This document shows, in pieces, positions 25,877 to 34,827 of a DNA stretch of 64,000 bases (the first letter of the stretch is position 1; the number at the start of each line of letters is the position of its first letter). Both the position numbers and the translations under genes were made by a program. This DNA is from Amycolatopsis sp. CA-126428. Lineage in GTDB: Bacteria; Actinomycetota; Actinomycetes; Mycobacteriales; Pseudonocardiaceae. The notes beneath the pieces are model-generated. The model was not told the DNA's origin. It ran no database searches and saw nothing but the letters and a program-made list of their open reading frames with translations. The stretch lies in assembly GCF_002904335.1 (NCBI RefSeq), contig NZ_PPHF01000165.1:124001-188000 (forward strand), written 5' to 3'.

Positions 25877-25973
25877 CCAGGGGGCTCGCCCCCTGGCGGG
25901 GGTCTGGGGGTTCGACCCCCAGGAGACACCGCGAGGCGAGGCCGGTGCGCGCTTTCCGCGCACCGGCCTCGCC
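25877..25973. terminator. three tandem hairpins after the ABC operon
   Basis: Hairpin 1: CCAGGGGG-CTCG-CCCCCTGG (25877-25896). Hairpin 2: CTGGGGG-TTCGA-CCCCCAG (25904-25922). Hairpin 3: 17-base stem 25935-25951 with 25957-25973 around CTTTC. All stems are perfect. They follow the permease stop (25849) and precede a gene-poor stretch to 26146 in which nothing else was recognised. Confidence 0.7.
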
Positions 25974-26146
25974 CCGAGAATCGCGCGGCAACCGAGGGAG
26001 TCGAACCCTGCGCGGCTTGTGAAGGCGGCGCCCATGGACCGGCCCTGACCCTTCGGCGGGCGACGGCTGCCATCTGTGTCAACGGTAACTGGTACCCGGA
26101 TATTTCCCTTCTCAAGCCGTGCTTCACCCGGACGGGCGGGGCTGGC

Positions 26147-27607
26147 ATGGTGGTCCGCATGGATGATCTCCTGCTGCGCCGCGTCCGGCCGGGCCTCGGC
26201 GGGGACCTCGCCGACGTCCGGGTGAACGACGGCCGGGTCACGTCGATCACCGAACCGGGCTCCACGGGGTTCGCCGCGCGGGTGGTCGACGGGCACGGCG
26301 GGACGCTGCTGCCCGGGCTGGTCGACGCGCACGTCCACGTGGTGCAGTGGGCGACGTCCCGGCGCCGCATCCCGCTGGACGCGGCCCGCTCGGCGGGGGA
26401 GGCGATCGAGTTGCTGCTCGCGCACCTGCTGGCGACGCCGGCGCCGCAGACGGAACTCGTCGTGGGCGCGGGTTTCCGTGATGCGCTGTGGCCGGACAAG
26501 CCGCACAAGGACCTGCTCCAGCGGGCGCTGCCCGGGCGGGCGGTCGCGTTGTTCAGCGCGGATCTGCACACGGTGTGGCTGAGCCCGGCGGCGCTGAAGC
26601 TGATCGGCCGCGAGCACTCGACGGGCGTCCTGCTGGAGGGTGACTGCATGACCGCGACGGCCCAGCTCCCGACGGCGGCGATCGACGTCCAGGACCGGTG
26701 GGTGGCGGAAGCGGTTTCCGCGGCGGCCGCGCGCGGCGTGACCGAGATCGCCGACTACGAATACGCGGACACGGTGGCGGACTGGACGCGCCGGGGCGCC
26801 CCGGCCGCCCGGATCTCTTGCGTGATCGCGAGGTACCTCCTGGACCGGACGATCGAGCGCGGCCACCGCACCGGCGACGTCCTGCCGGACTCCGGCGGGC
26901 GGCTGACGGTGGGGCCGTTCAAGCTCTTCGTGGACGGATCCCTCAACACCCGCACGGCCTACTGCCACGATCCGTACCCGGGCGCCGAGTCGCCGGGGTC
27001 GCTGGAACTGCCGCCCGGCGAACTGGTTCCGTTGCTGCGGCGGGCGTTCGACCACGGGCTGGTCCCGGCGGTCCACGCGATCGGCGACCGGGCGAACACG
27101 ATCGCACTGGACGCGTTCGAGGAGGTCGGCTGTCCCGGCCGCATCGAGCACGCCCAGCTGCTGTCCCCGGAGGACATCCCGCGGTTCGCCGCGCTGGGCG
27201 TGATCGCGGCGGTCCAGCCGGCGCACCAGCCGGACGACCGCGACGTCGCGGACCGCCACTGGCACGGCCGCACGGCCCGGGCGTTCCCGTACCGGTCGCT
27301 GCTGGAGTCGGGAGCCCGCCTGGAGTTCGGCTCGGACGCCCCGGTGGCACCGCTGGACCCGTGGGACGGCATCGCCTCGGCGGTGTCCCGCACAGACGAC
27401 GACCGCCCGCCGTGGCACCCGGAGCAGGCGATCCCGTTCACCGAGGCACTGGCCGCGTCCTCGGGCGGCCGTCGCGGAGTGGCAGTGGGGGACGTCGCGG
27501 ACCTGATGGTGACGGCGGCGGACCCGTCGGTGTTGTCGCCGGCCGATCTGCGAAACCTTCCGGTGACGGCCACGATCGTCGACGGGCACGTCACGCACCA
27601 GATCTGA
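26147..27607 (+). CDS. amidohydrolase (YtcJ/amidohydrolase-3 type)
   Basis: 486 residues. The metal site HVH appears in LPGLVDAHVHVVQ; a carboxylated-Lys-equivalent region GPFKLFVDGSLNTRTA, then AVHAIGDRAN (His), RIEHAQLL (His) and FGSDAPVAPLDPW (Asp) complete the active site. Enzymes of this group hydrolyse C-N bonds in exoenzyme-like or heterocyclic substrates. Two starts are possible: ATG 26147 (GGGCGGGG upstream) or ATG 26159. Single gene, cytoplasmic. Confidence 0.86.
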   Translation: MVVRMDDLLLRRVRPGLGGDLADVRVNDGRVTSITEPGSTGFAARVVDGHGGTLLPGLVDAHVHVVQWATSRRRIPLDAARSAGEAIELLLAHLLATPAPQTELVVGAGFRDALWPDKPHKDLLQRALPGRAVALFSADLHTVWLSPAALKLIGREHSTGVLLEGDCMTATAQLPTAAIDVQDRWVAEAVSAAAARGVTEIADYEYADTVADWTRRGAPAARISCVIARYLLDRTIERGHRTGDVLPDSGGRLTVGPFKLFVDGSLNTRTAYCHDPYPGAESPGSLELPPGELVPLLRRAFDHGLVPAVHAIGDRANTIALDAFEEVGCPGRIEHAQLLSPEDIPRFAALGVIAAVQPAHQPDDRDVADRHWHGRTARAFPYRSLLESGARLEFGSDAPVAPLDPWDGIASAVSRTDDDRPPWHPEQAIPFTEALAASSGGRRGVAVGDVADLMVTAADPSVLSPADLRNLPVTATIVDGHVTHQI

Positions 27608-27805
27608 GCGGATCACCGGCGCGTGGCCCGGCGTGATTTTCCCGAACCGGCGCCGGGCGTCGCGGGGAAATCTCGGCCGATATTTCGGTCGCGTCAAGAA
27701 ATCGATCCGATTCGGAATGTCGATGGACGCACCCCATTTTCGGATTCACGCTTTGTGTCTCGTGCCGGGTGATCACGGCAGTACTCGAACAAGGTAGGTG
27801 ACACG

Positions 27806-28342
27806 GTGATGAAGAACATCGAACAGGGGATGCACCTCGTGCCGGCTCAAACCACGCCCCCGGTCGGGATTTCGACGACGACCGAGATCGTCGTGGGGGG
27901 CGCATTCGTCTTGGTCATCGTGGTTGCTGCCGTCGCTCCGGCGTTTTACGACCTTCGTCAGGCGAACAAATGGCGAGCGGCGATGACCGCCTGGCTCAAG
28001 AGTGAGAATTTTCGCCGTGACGACTTGATTCCCGTGCTCCGGCTGATCGCCCGCACCCGAGGCACGACGAATGTCACCAGGTCGACCATCGCTTATCTCG
28101 TTGTGGCGCTGGTTGCCGCCGCCCTCGGTGCCGTAGTGTTCTTGAACGGGGACGATGCGGTGGACCTCCGAAAGACGGTAATCACCGCCGTGTTGACGGT
28201 CTTCAGTTCCGTCATCGGTTTCTACTTCGGCTCCCGCTCGACGCAGGCTGCCATCGAAGCTCAGCAAGACCCGCCCCCCGATGGCGGGCCGACACCTGCT
28301 GACGGCGCGCGTTCGGCGCCCGAAACCGGGCCGCGGGCCTGA
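27806..28342 (+). CDS. three-helix membrane protein, unknown function
   Basis: 178 residues: one membrane helix near residue 30 (EIVVGGAFVLVIVVAAVAPAF), a cytoplasmic stretch, then two more helices (AYLVVALVAAALGAVVFL and TAVLTVFSSVIGFYFGSRSTQAAIEA). The tail is Pro/Gly/Asp-rich. AAGGTAGG precedes either GTG 27806 or ATG 27809. Codon use looks less GC-rich here and in the 200 bases upstream than in neighbouring genes. No family recognised. Confidence 0.7.
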   Translation: MMKNIEQGMHLVPAQTTPPVGISTTTEIVVGGAFVLVIVVAAVAPAFYDLRQANKWRAAMTAWLKSENFRRDDLIPVLRLIARTRGTTNVTRSTIAYLVVALVAAALGAVVFLNGDDAVDLRKTVITAVLTVFSSVIGFYFGSRSTQAAIEAQQDPPPDGGPTPADGARSAPETGPRA

Positions 28343-28360
28343 GCCGGACTAAGCTGCCGA

Positions 28361-28379
28361 CCCGAGATTCACTCTCGGG
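28361..28379. terminator. hairpin terminator
   Basis: CCCGAGA-TTCAC-TCTCGGG, extended outward by further pairing bases, 18 bases after the stop of the small membrane-protein gene and before the GH92 gene. Confidence 0.6.
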
Positions 28380-28432
28380 TAGGCGGCCTTCGGGGCTTGA
28401 TTTGTCCACCGGACAACGGAAAAGATCCCACC

Positions 28433-30787
28433 GTGGATCTGACAACGTTGTCGCCGATTACCCGGACCCGCGTCCTGGCCGCCCTGCTCGCGGGAGCCAC
28501 GACGATGGCGCTCGCCACCCCCGCCGAAGCCGGGAACAGCAGGTTCGCCGAAGACCCCACCACGCTCGTCGACACCTCGATCGGCAACAACGGCGACGGC
28601 ACCACCTTCCCCGGCGCCACCACGCCGTTCGGGATGGTCCAGCTCAGCCCGGACACGCAGCTGAAGAAGTACGCGTCCTACGACTACGCGCAGGACACCA
28701 CCCTCGGCTTCAGCCACACCCACCTCTCCGGTGTCGGCTGCCAGACCATGGGCAACTTCCGGTTCATGCCCACCACCGGCGCCGTCACCACGAGCGACCC
28801 CGCGAAGTACGGCGCGAAGTTCAGCCACGCCGACGAGACCCGGCAGCCCGGCTACTACGGGGTCAAGCTCGCCAACGGCATCGGCGCCGAACTCACCGCC
28901 ACCCAGCGCACCGGCCAGCACCGCTACACCTTCCCCGGCGGCGCGACCAGCGAAAACGTCCTCATCGAGGTCGGCGAGAGCAACGGCTACACCTACGCCG
29001 GTGACGTCCACGTGGTCGGCGACGACACCGTCGAGGGCTGGCTGCAAGGTGGCAACTTCTGCTGGGAGACGCAGAAGGAGCGCTACAAGGTCTTCTTCAG
29101 CGCCAAGTTCGACCGCAAGTTCACCAGCTTCGGCACCTGGACCGACAACAAGCTGACGCCGAACCAGCGCGACGCGAAGCTCGGCAGCCAGCGCACCGGC
29201 GCCTGGCTCACCTTCGGCACCGACAGCACCCAGGTCGGCGCCTCGGTCGGCCTGTCCTACACCTCGATCGACGGCGCCCGGCTCAACCGCGGCGCCGAGC
29301 AGCCCAAGTCGTTCGGCAAAGGCCGGAAAGCCGCCCACGACACGTGGGAAGACGAGCTGAACCGGATGCGCGTCGCCGGCGGGACGACCGCCGACCAGCG
29401 CACCTACTACAGCGCGCTGTACCGGTCGCTGCTGCACCCGTCCGTCGGGTCCGATGTGGACGGCTCGTACCGCGGCTTCGACGACGCCGTCCACCGCAGC
29501 CGGGACACCTACTACCAGATGTTCTCCCTGTGGGACACCTACCGCTCGCAGAACCAGCTGGTGGCGCTGCTGCACCCGGACAAGGCCGCGGACATGACCA
29601 AGTCCGTCCTCAAGATCTCCCAGGACGGCGGCTGGGTCCCGCGCTGGGCGCTCGCCGGCGGCGAGACGAACGTGATGAGCGGCGACCCCGTCACGCCGTG
29701 GGTGGTCGACAACTACCGTCGCGGCCTCCTCGACGACCGGACCGCGCGGCAGCTGTTCGACGCGTTGTGGCGCAACGCCAACGAAGTTCCCGCGGACCAG
29801 TCGATCTTCCGCGGCCGCGACGGCAACCCCACCTACGTCGAGAACGGCTGGATCGGCTACCAGGACCTCCCGGGCTACACCTACGGCGACACCCGGCAGG
29901 CCGGCTCGGCGACGCTCGAGTACGCCCTCGCCGACTGCGCGCTGTCCACAATGGCTGCCGGGCTGGGCTACGGCGACAAGGCCGCGACCCTGCGGGCGCG
30001 CTGCGGCAACTTCGGGCACCTATGGGACACGAGCGTCGAATCGCACGGCTTCACCGGCTTCCCGCGCACGAAGGCCGCGGACGGCACCGGCGTCGGCGAC
30101 CCCGACCCGGCGAAGTCGACCGGCTTCCACGAGGGCACGCCGTGGCAGTACCAGTGGCTGGCCCAGCAGGACACCGCGAAGCTGTTCGGCCTGATGGGCG
30201 GCCCGGCGCAGGCGGGGCAGCGGCTCGACACCTTCTTCGACATGCCGCTGCTGCGCACCGATCCGGCGAAGGCCGCCAGGGACTCCTGGGTCCACGGCGC
30301 GTACGACTACCACAACAACTTCGCCTTCAACCCGAACAACGAGCCCGACCTGCACGCGCCCTGGATGTACAGCTGGACGGGCGCGCCGTGGAAGACCTCG
30401 GCTGTGCTGCGCGCGGCGCGGACGCTGTTCACGGACACGCCGTACGGCATGCCGGGCAACGACGACCTCGGCACCATCTCGTCGTGGCTCGTCTTCGGCA
30501 TGGCCGGCGTCTTCGAGGCGCAGCCGGGCTCCGGGACGTACCTGCTCAGCACGCCGATGTTCGAGAAGGTCGAGATCCGCCCGGCCGGCGGCCGCAGGAT
30601 CGAGATCGAGGCACCCGGCGCGAGCGCGGCCAAGCTGCAGTACACAAAGGACGTCCGGATCGGACACCGCGATTACGGCCGCAGCTGGATCTCGCACGAG
30701 GACCTGCTCCGCGCGGGCAAGATCCGCTTCTCCCTGAGCGACACCCCCACCGCCTGGGGCACGAACTCGGTCCCGCCCGCGATGTAA
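28433..30787 (+). CDS. secreted GH92 family alpha-mannosidase
   Basis: 784 residues from GTG 28433; the open frame begins at a TTG further left without support. Signal peptide: RTRVLAALLAGATTMALA with cleavage near TPAEAG. GH92 landmarks: IGNNGDGTTFPGATTPFGMVQLSPDT near the start, SHTHLSGVGC, FSLWDTYRSQNQL, FHEGTPWQYQW (catalytic glutamate region), FNPNNEPDLHAPWMYSW and PGNDDLGTISSWLVF. These are calcium-dependent exo-mannosidases that trim mannans or N-glycans outside the cell. Alone in its transcription unit. Confidence 0.93.
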   Translation: MDLTTLSPITRTRVLAALLAGATTMALATPAEAGNSRFAEDPTTLVDTSIGNNGDGTTFPGATTPFGMVQLSPDTQLKKYASYDYAQDTTLGFSHTHLSGVGCQTMGNFRFMPTTGAVTTSDPAKYGAKFSHADETRQPGYYGVKLANGIGAELTATQRTGQHRYTFPGGATSENVLIEVGESNGYTYAGDVHVVGDDTVEGWLQGGNFCWETQKERYKVFFSAKFDRKFTSFGTWTDNKLTPNQRDAKLGSQRTGAWLTFGTDSTQVGASVGLSYTSIDGARLNRGAEQPKSFGKGRKAAHDTWEDELNRMRVAGGTTADQRTYYSALYRSLLHPSVGSDVDGSYRGFDDAVHRSRDTYYQMFSLWDTYRSQNQLVALLHPDKAADMTKSVLKISQDGGWVPRWALAGGETNVMSGDPVTPWVVDNYRRGLLDDRTARQLFDALWRNANEVPADQSIFRGRDGNPTYVENGWIGYQDLPGYTYGDTRQAGSATLEYALADCALSTMAAGLGYGDKAATLRARCGNFGHLWDTSVESHGFTGFPRTKAADGTGVGDPDPAKSTGFHEGTPWQYQWLAQQDTAKLFGLMGGPAQAGQRLDTFFDMPLLRTDPAKAARDSWVHGAYDYHNNFAFNPNNEPDLHAPWMYSWTGAPWKTSAVLRAARTLFTDTPYGMPGNDDLGTISSWLVFGMAGVFEAQPGSGTYLLSTPMFEKVEIRPAGGRRIEIEAPGASAAKLQYTKDVRIGHRDYGRSWISHEDLLRAGKIRFSLSDTPTAWGTNSVPPAM

Positions 30788-30836
30788 CCTCATGAGTCCC
30801 TCGGTGTGTTGGTGTCAACGGAACGAGACAGTTTCA

Positions 30837-31040
30837 ATGGACATCATGTTGAGGTGGCAGCAGGCGGAGGGAAAGCGCCACGCGCTCGACGGGCCGTTCC
30901 CTCCGCGTCCGGAGGAACAGTTCGTGGCTTTGTGCGGGGAAGAAGTGACCGTCGCGGTGAAGGACGTTCCGCAGCTCGGGGGGAACTGGTTCGACCCGAC
31001 GTGCGCCGGATGCGAGTCGGCGTGGCTGGCGCGGTGCTGA
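30837..31040 (+). CDS. small zinc-finger-like protein
   Basis: 67 residues starting MDIMLRWQQAEGKRHA. It shows LCGEEVTV, then a C-x2-C pair in WFDPTCAGCESAW. This is the pattern of a short zinc-finger family common in Pseudonocardiales, of unknown role. A longer start at 30792 is possible. It overlaps the next gene by 7 bases. Confidence 0.65.
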   Translation: MDIMLRWQQAEGKRHALDGPFPPRPEEQFVALCGEEVTVAVKDVPQLGGNWFDPTCAGCESAWLARC

Positions 31041-31450
31041 TCGACGCCGATCGGGACCATCGGCTGCTGGAGCGCATCCGCGACCTGCACGCCTCGCTCG
31101 TCCCGGATTTGGCGTGGCTGGCCAGGACCGTCGGGGAGGAGGCACCGCGCCCCGACATCCTCCGCGACCTGGGGGAGCGCCTCGCCGACCTCGGCGAGGA
31201 CCTGATCACCCGCGCCGACGAGCTCGACGCCGAGGTCCGGGCCGGCCTCCCGGACCACGGCTGGCTCCCCGAAGCGGGCGCACGGCGGCGCGCACTGGCC
31301 GTCGCCCACCAGGTCGGCCCGCACCCCCTCCGGTGCGGGCCGATCTTCCTGGCCGTCTGCGGCGCGGCTTGTTTCCCCTTCTACGGGACAGACCCGACCG
31401 GGCGGACAACACGCCACGAACGGTGCGAAAAGTGCCTCCACGTGCGCTGA
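31034..31450 (+). CDS. hypothetical protein with cysteine-rich tail
   Basis: 138 residues from GTG 31034; an ATG at 31010 is an alternative. The N-terminal part is a helical, heptad-like region (LLERIRDLHASLVPDLAWL, LRDLGERLADLGEDLITRADELDAEVRAG). The C-terminus has Cys and His spaced as a possible metal site (RCGPIFLAVCGAACF and HERCEKCLHVR). It is coupled to the zinc-finger gene by overlap, so the two probably act together. Function unknown. Confidence 0.6.
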   Translation: MLIDADRDHRLLERIRDLHASLVPDLAWLARTVGEEAPRPDILRDLGERLADLGEDLITRADELDAEVRAGLPDHGWLPEAGARRRALAVAHQVGPHPLRCGPIFLAVCGAACFPFYGTDPTGRTTRHERCEKCLHVR

Positions 31451-31476
31451 CCGGCTGTTTCTGCTGAGCTGGTGAC

Positions 31477-31954
31477 ATGACCGACCAGAAACCGACGGCG
31501 ACCGAGCGATTCTTCCGCATCGCCATCGCGATCAAGGGCCTCGACGGCGCGCTGCAGGTAGTCGGGGCACTGATCCTGGCGTTCATCCCCGCCTCGACGG
31601 TCAGCGGCTTCACCCACGCGGTGATCACCCGTGACCTGCTGGGCGACCCCTCGGGCACACTGGCACGCCACCTCGAATCGGCGACGGAGAACTTCCTCCA
31701 CGGCGACACGAAGACATTCGCCGTCGCGTATTTGCTCGCCCACGGCCTGATCAAGCTCGGCTTGGTGTGGGCCCTGGCCCGCAAGATCGTCCGAGCCTAA
31801 CCCCATCGCAGCCGCCATCCTGGCCGCATTCGTCGTCTACGAGATCTTCCGAGCGGTCCACACCCACTCGATAGCCCTACCGTTCTTCGCAGCCCTCGAC
31901 ATCGTGATCATCGTGCTGATCCTGCGGGAGTACCGCCAGCTCAAACGCGGCTAA
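31477..31954 (+). pseudogene. DUF2127 membrane protein, frameshifted
   Basis: The first frame (31477-31800) encodes 107 residues of a DUF2127 protein: RFFRIAIAIKGLDGALQVVG to LIKLGLVWALARKIVRA. After its TAA, the next frame continues directly with PIAAAILAAFVVYEIF, HTHSIALPFFAALDIVIIVLIL and REYRQLKRG, stopping at 31952-31954, which is the expected rest of the family. Removing one A near 31799 restores a single reading frame (RAYPIAAA) of about 158 codons. Either a true pseudogene or a one-base sequence error. Confidence 0.8.
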
Positions 31955-32040
31955 AGGCACGACGAGGCAGCAAGGCGACGGCAGAACCACAACCCGCACA
32001 TACGGCCACCCCCCCTGCCGACCCGGGAAATCACCGGGCT

Positions 32041-32751
32041 TCACGCGGCAACGGGAAACCGAACAGTAGTGCTGTCGACCTCCAGGGGTTCGACATAGAG
32101 CGCGGTAGCATTGTCCGACCCACCACGCGCCAGAGCGGCCTCAACAAGTTCCGCAGCGCCCCGACCCGGCTGCGCCAGCACCGCACGAATCCCACTCCCG
32201 CTGAGCGGCTTGTGCACCCCGTCACTGGTCAGCAGCAAACCCGAACCGGCCGTCTCCACCGTCCCGATCTCCTGCGCCTCGGCAGTACGAACGCTGGTAG
32301 TGACGACATGCTCCATCCGCGGCGTCACCGGCTGGTGCCGGGCCCGGAAGAACTCGGCGAGCGTGTGGTCGGTGGTGAGCCGGCTCAGCGTGGTGCCGTC
32401 CCAGGCGTACGCCCTGGCGTCACCCACCCAGGCGATGTGGTACCCGCCGCCTCCTGCCGGCATGGCGACGACGAGCACGGCGTCCCCGAGCGTCTGCTCG
32501 CGCACCGCGCGCTGCGCGGCGAGCACCGCCTCGACCGGTCCTTTGTGGACCGGCGTGCGCGCGGCGGCCGCGGCGGCGGTGCGGGCGGCGCGCGCGGCGG
32601 CGGGATCGTCCCCGACGCCGTCGGCGAGGGCGAACGCGATGCCGGGCCCGCCGGCCGCGGCGTACGCCCCGACGGCGTCGGCGTTGAGTGAGCGCGGCCC
32701 CTGCGCACTCGCGGTGTGCCAGCGTGGGTAACCCGGACGGGTGGTGATCAT
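32041..32751 (-). CDS. PP2C-type serine/threonine protein phosphatase
   Basis: 236 residues. Metal-binding aspartates are in FALADGVGDD, LLTSDGVHKPL and GGSDNATALYVEP; HIAWVGDARAYAW is the usual GD-R/AY motif. No signal or membrane segment. ATG 32751 has GAGGAGG upstream. It is divergent from a SARP regulator with 92 bases between, so it may reverse Ser/Thr kinase phosphorylation in a regulatory circuit (inference). Confidence 0.88.
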   Translation of the reverse strand: MITTRPGYPRWHTASAQGPRSLNADAVGAYAAAGGPGIAFALADGVGDDPAAARAARTAAAAAARTPVHKGPVEAVLAAQRAVREQTLGDAVLVVAMPAGGGGYHIAWVGDARAYAWDGTTLSRLTTDHTLAEFFRARHQPVTPRMEHVVTTSVRTAEAQEIGTVETAGSGLLLTSDGVHKPLSGSGIRAVLAQPGRGAAELVEAALARGGSDNATALYVEPLEVDSTTVRFPVAA

Positions 32752-32843
32752 CGCGGCCTCCTCATCCCCTCTGGTCTCCATGATCCGCGCCGAACCTAAG
32801 GGGCGGCTGAGACTTTCCGGGTACCTTGGAGAGGGGGTGGGGG

Positions 32844-33578
32844 ATGGAGTTCCGGATTCTCGGGCCGCTGTCGGTCTCGCGCGCCGACGGCCGCCCGGCC
32901 GTGCTCGGCGGACGCAAGCCGCGGACGCTGCTGGCGGCGTTGCTGCTGGCGCGCGGGCGCGTGGTGCCCGACGAACGGCTGATTTCGCTGCTGTGGGACG
33001 GCGAACGGCCGTCGACGGTCGACGCGCAGGTGTGCACGTACGTCTCCCGCCTGCGCAAGGCCCTCGGGCGCCCGGCGCGGCTCGTCCGCACCGGCGGTGG
33101 CTACCTGCTGACGCCGGGCGGGACCGTCGACGCCGAGGAGTTCGAGCGGCTGGCGTCGTCGGGCCACGACGAGCTGCGCGCGGATCGCCCGGCCCGCGCG
33201 GCGGGGCTGTTCCGCGCCGCACTGGAGCTGTGGCGCGGTCCGGTGCTCGCCGGCGTCGCCGAACCGCTCCGAGCGGGTGAGGCGGCGCGGTTCGAGGAGC
33301 TGCGCCTGACGGCACTGGAGGGCCGTCTCGAAGCCGAAATCGCGGCGGGCGAGCACCGGCGCGCGGTGCCCGACGCGACGGCGTTCGTCCTCGAGCACCC
33401 GATGCGGGAGCGCGCCCGGGCCCTGCTCATGGCCGCGCTCTGCGCGAGCGGACGGCCGGCGGACGCGGTGGCGGTGTACCACCGCGGCCGCCACCTCCTG
33501 GACGAGCGGCTCGGGATCGCGCCGGGCCCGACGCTGCGGGCGGCGTACCAGCGGGTGCTGGACGTTCAGCCCGGGTAG
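32844..33578 (+). CDS. AfsR/SARP family transcriptional regulator
   Basis: 244 residues: an OmpR-like winged HTH (FRILGPLSVSRADGRPAVLGGRKPRTLLAALLL, then WDGERPSTVDAQVCTYVSRLRKAL) followed by a bacterial activator domain (ALELWRGPVLAGV, RFEELRLTALEGRLEAEIAAGEH). This is the short SARP form without ATPase or TPR domains. SARPs activate secondary-metabolite or related genes; no biosynthetic cluster is next to it here. It converges on the next gene with a 13-base overlap of coding ends. Confidence 0.9.
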   Translation: MEFRILGPLSVSRADGRPAVLGGRKPRTLLAALLLARGRVVPDERLISLLWDGERPSTVDAQVCTYVSRLRKALGRPARLVRTGGGYLLTPGGTVDAEEFERLASSGHDELRADRPARAAGLFRAALELWRGPVLAGVAEPLRAGEAARFEELRLTALEGRLEAEIAAGEHRRAVPDATAFVLEHPMRERARALLMAALCASGRPADAVAVYHRGRHLLDERLGIAPGPTLRAAYQRVLDVQPG

Positions 33579-34312
33579 GGCGACGACTGGAAGTCCCGAT
33601 CGAGTTCGGCGGACGAGCGCGGCAGCCAGTACCGGGCGAGCGCGCGGACCTGCTCGCGCGGCAGGGCGGGGTTGACGTGGCGGTGGTCGGGTTTCGCGAT
33701 GGACTGCAGCGCCCAGCCGAAGCCGATCATCGGGTGGAGCCGAGCCCACCGGTGCCGGTCGATGCCGAGGACCATCTGCGCGCGCAGGACGGAGTGCCAG
33801 AAGTGGTAGCCGCCCGGCGGGTTCCCGTTCATGGTGTGCACCTCCGACTCTTCCGGAGCGCGCCGCGGGTCGAAGAGAATGCCCTGCCCGAAGGCGGCGA
33901 AGGCCTTGACCAGGCCGGCTTCGTCACCGCGGTAGAAGCGGTCGAAGTTGTCGAGCTGCAGCGTCGAGAGAGTTTTCAGCGGCCCTTCGACCGGCTTGGC
34001 GAACTCGGCGTAGTTGTTCGGGTACGCCGGTTCCTGGCTCAGCTCGCGCCACTTCTCGTACAGGCCTTCCGGAGCGTTCTGCCGGATGAAGAGGGAGAGC
34101 ACCGTGAAGGCGTCCTGGACTTCCTGGGACCTGTGGTAGAGCGAGATTTCGTCGAGCTGGTACCAGAGTTCATTGGCCCGGCGGTCCCCGAGCATCCCGG
34201 GCACGGGCGGCAGCCCGCTGTCCGCGGCGGCCGCGGTCCCGACGGTGCTCCCGGCCAGCGCCACCCCGGCCACGGTGGCGGCCCCGATTTTGAGCAGGCT
34301 CCGGCGATCCAT
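33566..34312 (-). CDS. Tat-type exported protein, unknown function
   Basis: 248 residues. The N-terminus DRRSLLKIGAATVAGVALAG is a twin-arginine signal with cleavage near TAAAADS. The mature part is helical and rich in Trp, Tyr and His (GYHFWHSVLRAQMVLGID, HRWARLHPMIGFGWALQSI). No enzyme family was recognised. The Tat route suggests a folded, perhaps cofactor-bearing product. AGGGGG precedes the ATG. Confidence 0.72.
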   Translation of the reverse strand: MDRRSLLKIGAATVAGVALAGSTVGTAAAADSGLPPVPGMLGDRRANELWYQLDEISLYHRSQEVQDAFTVLSLFIRQNAPEGLYEKWRELSQEPAYPNNYAEFAKPVEGPLKTLSTLQLDNFDRFYRGDEAGLVKAFAAFGQGILFDPRRAPEESEVHTMNGNPPGGYHFWHSVLRAQMVLGIDRHRWARLHPMIGFGWALQSIAKPDHRHVNPALPREQVRALARYWLPRSSAELDRDFQSSPYPG

Positions 34313-34370
34313 GGTGTACCCCCTGGTCTGGCGGCCCCCTGCCGCCGTTCGCTGCCAAGGTACGGAAGAT

Positions 34371-34379
34371 TGCTATACT
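34371..34379 (+). promoter_or_regulatory. extended -10 promoter
   Basis: TGCTATACT is an extended -10 element 19 bases before the GTG of the SnoaL-like gene. The local AT-richness (GATTGCTATACTTTCTCTG) is unusual for the region. No strong -35 was found. Confidence 0.5.
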
Positions 34380-34398
34380 TTCTCTGTAAGATCGTTTT

Positions 34399-34827
34399 GT
34401 GGACGACTACCGCGCGCTGGAGAACTTGATCTTTTCGTACGCGTCGCTGGTCGACGCGGGGGACTTCGCCGGGGTGGGCGAGCTGTTCGCGGAGGGAGCA
34501 TTCGCGGGCACCGGCGGCGTGCTGCAAGGCGCGGCGGCGGTGGAGCGGATGCTGCGCGAGACGGTGATCGTGTACGAAGACGGCACACCCCGCACCAAAC
34601 ACGTGACGACGAACGTGGCCCTCGAGGTATCGGACGCGACGGCGTCGGGACGTGCTTACTTCACGGTGCTGCAGGCGGTTCCCGGGTTGCCGTTGCAGAC
34701 GATCGCGGCGGGCCGGTACGAGGACAGCTTCACGTTGACCGACGGCGGTTGGCGGTTCACGGAACGCCGGGCGGTGGTGGACCTCGTCGGTGACATCAGC
34801 CACCACCTGCGGCCGCGTGCGGTCTAA
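34399..34827 (+). CDS. SnoaL-like / NTF2-like domain protein
   Basis: 142 residues with the cone-shaped NTF2 fold: DYRALENLIFSYASLVDAGDFAGVGELFAEGAF, TKHVTTNVALEV, and a final GWRFTERRAVVDLVGD. Members act as polyketide cyclases, steroid isomerases or dehydratases, or as binding proteins. The GTG start is 19 bases after an extended -10, so the leader is very short. Its end overlaps the convergent gene by 4 bases. Confidence 0.8.
   Translation: MDDYRALENLIFSYASLVDAGDFAGVGELFAEGAFAGTGGVLQGAAAVERMLRETVIVYEDGTPRTKHVTTNVALEVSDATASGRAYFTVLQAVPGLPLQTIAAGRYEDSFTLTDGGWRFTERRAVVDLVGDISHHLRPRAV

Noticed and set aside
25995..26009. T-arm-like sequence on the minus strand (GGTTCGACTCCC), like the 3' end of a tRNA gene
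   Set aside because: The stem pairs only four bases and no matching acceptor, D-arm or anticodon arm exists upstream on that strand. It may be chance or an old remnant, and I do not call a tRNA.
24254..27697. A 1147-codon open frame on the minus strand
   Set aside because: It runs antisense to the ABC permease and amidohydrolase, is Arg/Pro/Gln-rich and shows no domain. It is a by-product of high GC codon use.
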